Part shown: piece after piece, positions 62,778-64,000 of the stretch
Layout: the number at the start of each line of letters is the position of its first letter
How positions within the stretch are numbered: position 1 is the stretch's first letter
Source of the DNA: Eumeta japonica
Lineage: Eukaryota; Arthropoda; Insecta; Lepidoptera; Psychidae
Direction: 5' to 3'
NCBI GenBank assembly: GCA_005406025.1
Contig: BGZK01000762.1
Location: 62,001 to 126,000, forward strand
Length of the DNA stretch: 64,000 bases
The notes under the pieces: model-generated
What the model was told of the DNA's origin: nothing
Database searches by the model: none
What the model saw: the letters and a program-made list of their open reading frames with translations, nothing else
Position numbers and translations under genes: made by a program

Positions 62778-63940
62778 GGTTAGGGAAAGTTTTTTCGTAT
62801 TTAATGAGTAAAAAGTTGCAGTAAAATCTCTTTGGTTGTGCTGTTTGTATCTGGCTAGTTTTGATATTATTAGAGGACATTTTGATAAAAGAAAAAATAA
62901 AAAGTAAAAACGGTGTCCCGCTATTTTTATATTGTCTTCTTGTCCACCAAAATGAGTGAATCTGACGTAGAAATTCGATACATTTTGAAGTTTTATTACA
63001 AAAAACGTGACGTTTATGGACCTAATGCAGTATCAGAGTAGCGCAAAACTGGTTCAACCGTTTTCAGTCAGGTAATTTTAATGTCTAAGATGAACCTCGC
63101 TTTGGTCGTCTTGTTACGGATAAAATCCATGCCATTTTGAAAAAAGTAGAGCAAAATCAGCAACTAGTTCTTACGACATAGCAGAAGAGCTGGGACACAG
63201 CCGGAAAAGCTGGATATATAAACAAGCAGGATACTTCATACGAGCTCACGGAAAAAAATCTAATGAATTTTGTACTCATTTGCGATTCTCTATTAAAACC
63301 AAACCGTTTTTGCAAAGATTGATCGCTGGTGATAAAAAATGGATACCTACGACAAGAACGTTCGAAAAAGATCATGGTCGAAAAGCAAGCAAACTCCACA
63401 GACTTTAGCGAAACCCGGATTAACTCGCAATAAGTTAATGCTATATATGTATGGTGGGATTGGAAGGGCATTATTCATTACGAGCTTTTAACGCCGGACA
63501 AAACCATGAATTCGCATCTCTATTGCTAACGACTGATGAGACTCAGGCAAGAAGTAGAAAAAAAATGGCAAGAATTGACCACCATAAAGGATGTAGTTTT
63601 TCACCATGAAAACGCCAGACCATATTTAGCCACTCAACAAATATTGAGAGTGTTTGGTTGGGAAGTGTTAATGCGTCCATCATGACCTTCATCCTCATAT
63701 TTCGCGTTTCCGTTTCTTTAGATTTTTTTAGGCGGTGTTAACATCAAGAAAGGACTGTCAAAAGTACTTGTCACAGTTTTTAATCAGAAGTCCCAAAATT
63801 TCTACAGCAATGGCATTATGTGACTACCTACAAAATGGCAACAAGTTGTTGAACATTTATTATGATTACATATAAATAAAATATGATGGAAAATTATCTT
63901 GAATTGTATTTAAAATACGAAAAAACTCTTCGCCTGACCC
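62778..63940 (+). mobile_element. Mariner element, near full length, broken
   Basis: Inverted ends: left GGTTAGGGAAAGTTTTTTCG, then TATTT; right (other strand) GGGTCAGGCGAAGAGTTTTT, then TCGTATTT; TA on both sides (62776-62777, 63941-63942); 1163 bp. The transposase lies on the plus strand from ATG 62951: ESDVEIRYILKFYYKK at the start, then NWFNRFQSGNF-, SYDIAEELGH-, DKKWI- (catalytic D region) and FHHENARPYLATQQILRVFG at about 63600 in different frames. There a residue E takes the place of the D usual in HHDNARPH. Many stops and frameshifts; inactive. Confidence 0.82.
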
Positions 63941-64000
63941 TACATTTTAAATAGTTCCATTGATTCCTTATAGATCATCCCATCATCAGAGCTCAGAGTA

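Larger units (their letters stand above)
56931..64000 (+). other. Gpdh1 intron 5 (start), no exon seen
   Basis: Donor GTAAGA at 56931. No match to the expected next Gpdh exon was found up to 64000, so at least 7 kb of intron. Bases 56940-58640, 58800-59390 and 62400-62770 are AT-rich and without recognised features. Confidence 0.65.

Noticed and set aside
1..64000. CRISPR arrays, tRNA, rRNA, bacterial operons, viral genes
   Set aside because: No regularly spaced repeats, no tRNA box A/B pairs and no such proteins were seen on either strand; the window is a eukaryotic nuclear region.

Overview
The window looks like nuclear DNA of a moth or butterfly (Lepidoptera). It is very AT-rich and intron-bearing, and it holds mariner, pogo-like, hAT and LINE relics plus dispersed repeats of types I recognise from lepidopteran genomes, such as the repeats opening CCGGC..AGTGCGAGTC and ending in GGTTCCGT. 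No bacterial, organellar or viral genes are seen, and no tRNA, rRNA or CRISPR array. The assignment to Lepidoptera is inference from repeat types and protein similarity remembered, not from a search.

Four host genes are supported. (1) On the minus strand at 12903-13977 is the first coding exon of an MBD5/MBD6-like protein (fly six-banded). It ends inside the methyl-CpG-binding-like domain at a splice donor. No later exon was found to the left, so bases 1-12902 are probably its intron 1, packed with transposon relics. (2) On the plus strand at 15943-17348 is a complete two-exon gene for UTP18 (fly wicked), a WD40 protein of the U3 snoRNP/SSU processome. (3) On the minus strand at 33106-23948 is a complete seven-coding-exon type A DnaJ co-chaperone (DNAJA1/Droj2, 401 aa, C-terminal CATS prenylation box). 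It has a 5'UTR intron, and a heat-shock element lies upstream of the inferred noncoding first exon. (4) On the plus strand from 43294 are the first five coding exons of cytosolic NAD-dependent glycerol-3-phosphate dehydrogenase (Gpdh1). Intron 4 is 11.3 kb, and the remaining exons lie beyond the right edge.

The rest is mostly repeat archaeology: 1-12.9 kb (LINE end, CGAGTC-type repeats, a mariner and a MITE nested in one repeat copy, a MITE with palindromic ends); 17.4-19.5 kb (LINE ruin and a repeat-like broken reading frame); 21.5-22.1 kb (pogo/Tigger-type MITE); 36.4-41.3 kb (a 3.4-kb hAT element inserted into a mariner transposase, both dead); 49.8-54.1 kb (LINE 3' end with target duplication, a second MITE copy, a 1.66-kb pogo-like element with ten ATTACCG motifs); and 55.6-64 kb (dispersed repeats, a 441-bp MITE flanked by TATATA, a nearly full-length but broken mariner).

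The four genes are housekeeping functions (chromatin, ribosome assembly, protein folding, glycerol metabolism) with no evident joint pathway. The observations most worth a second look are the heat-shock element of the DnaJ gene, a dispersed family of hexamer-phased purine-rich arrays flanked by GGCTTCG-type ends, the ATTACCG-rich pogo-like element, and two cases of datable nested insertion.
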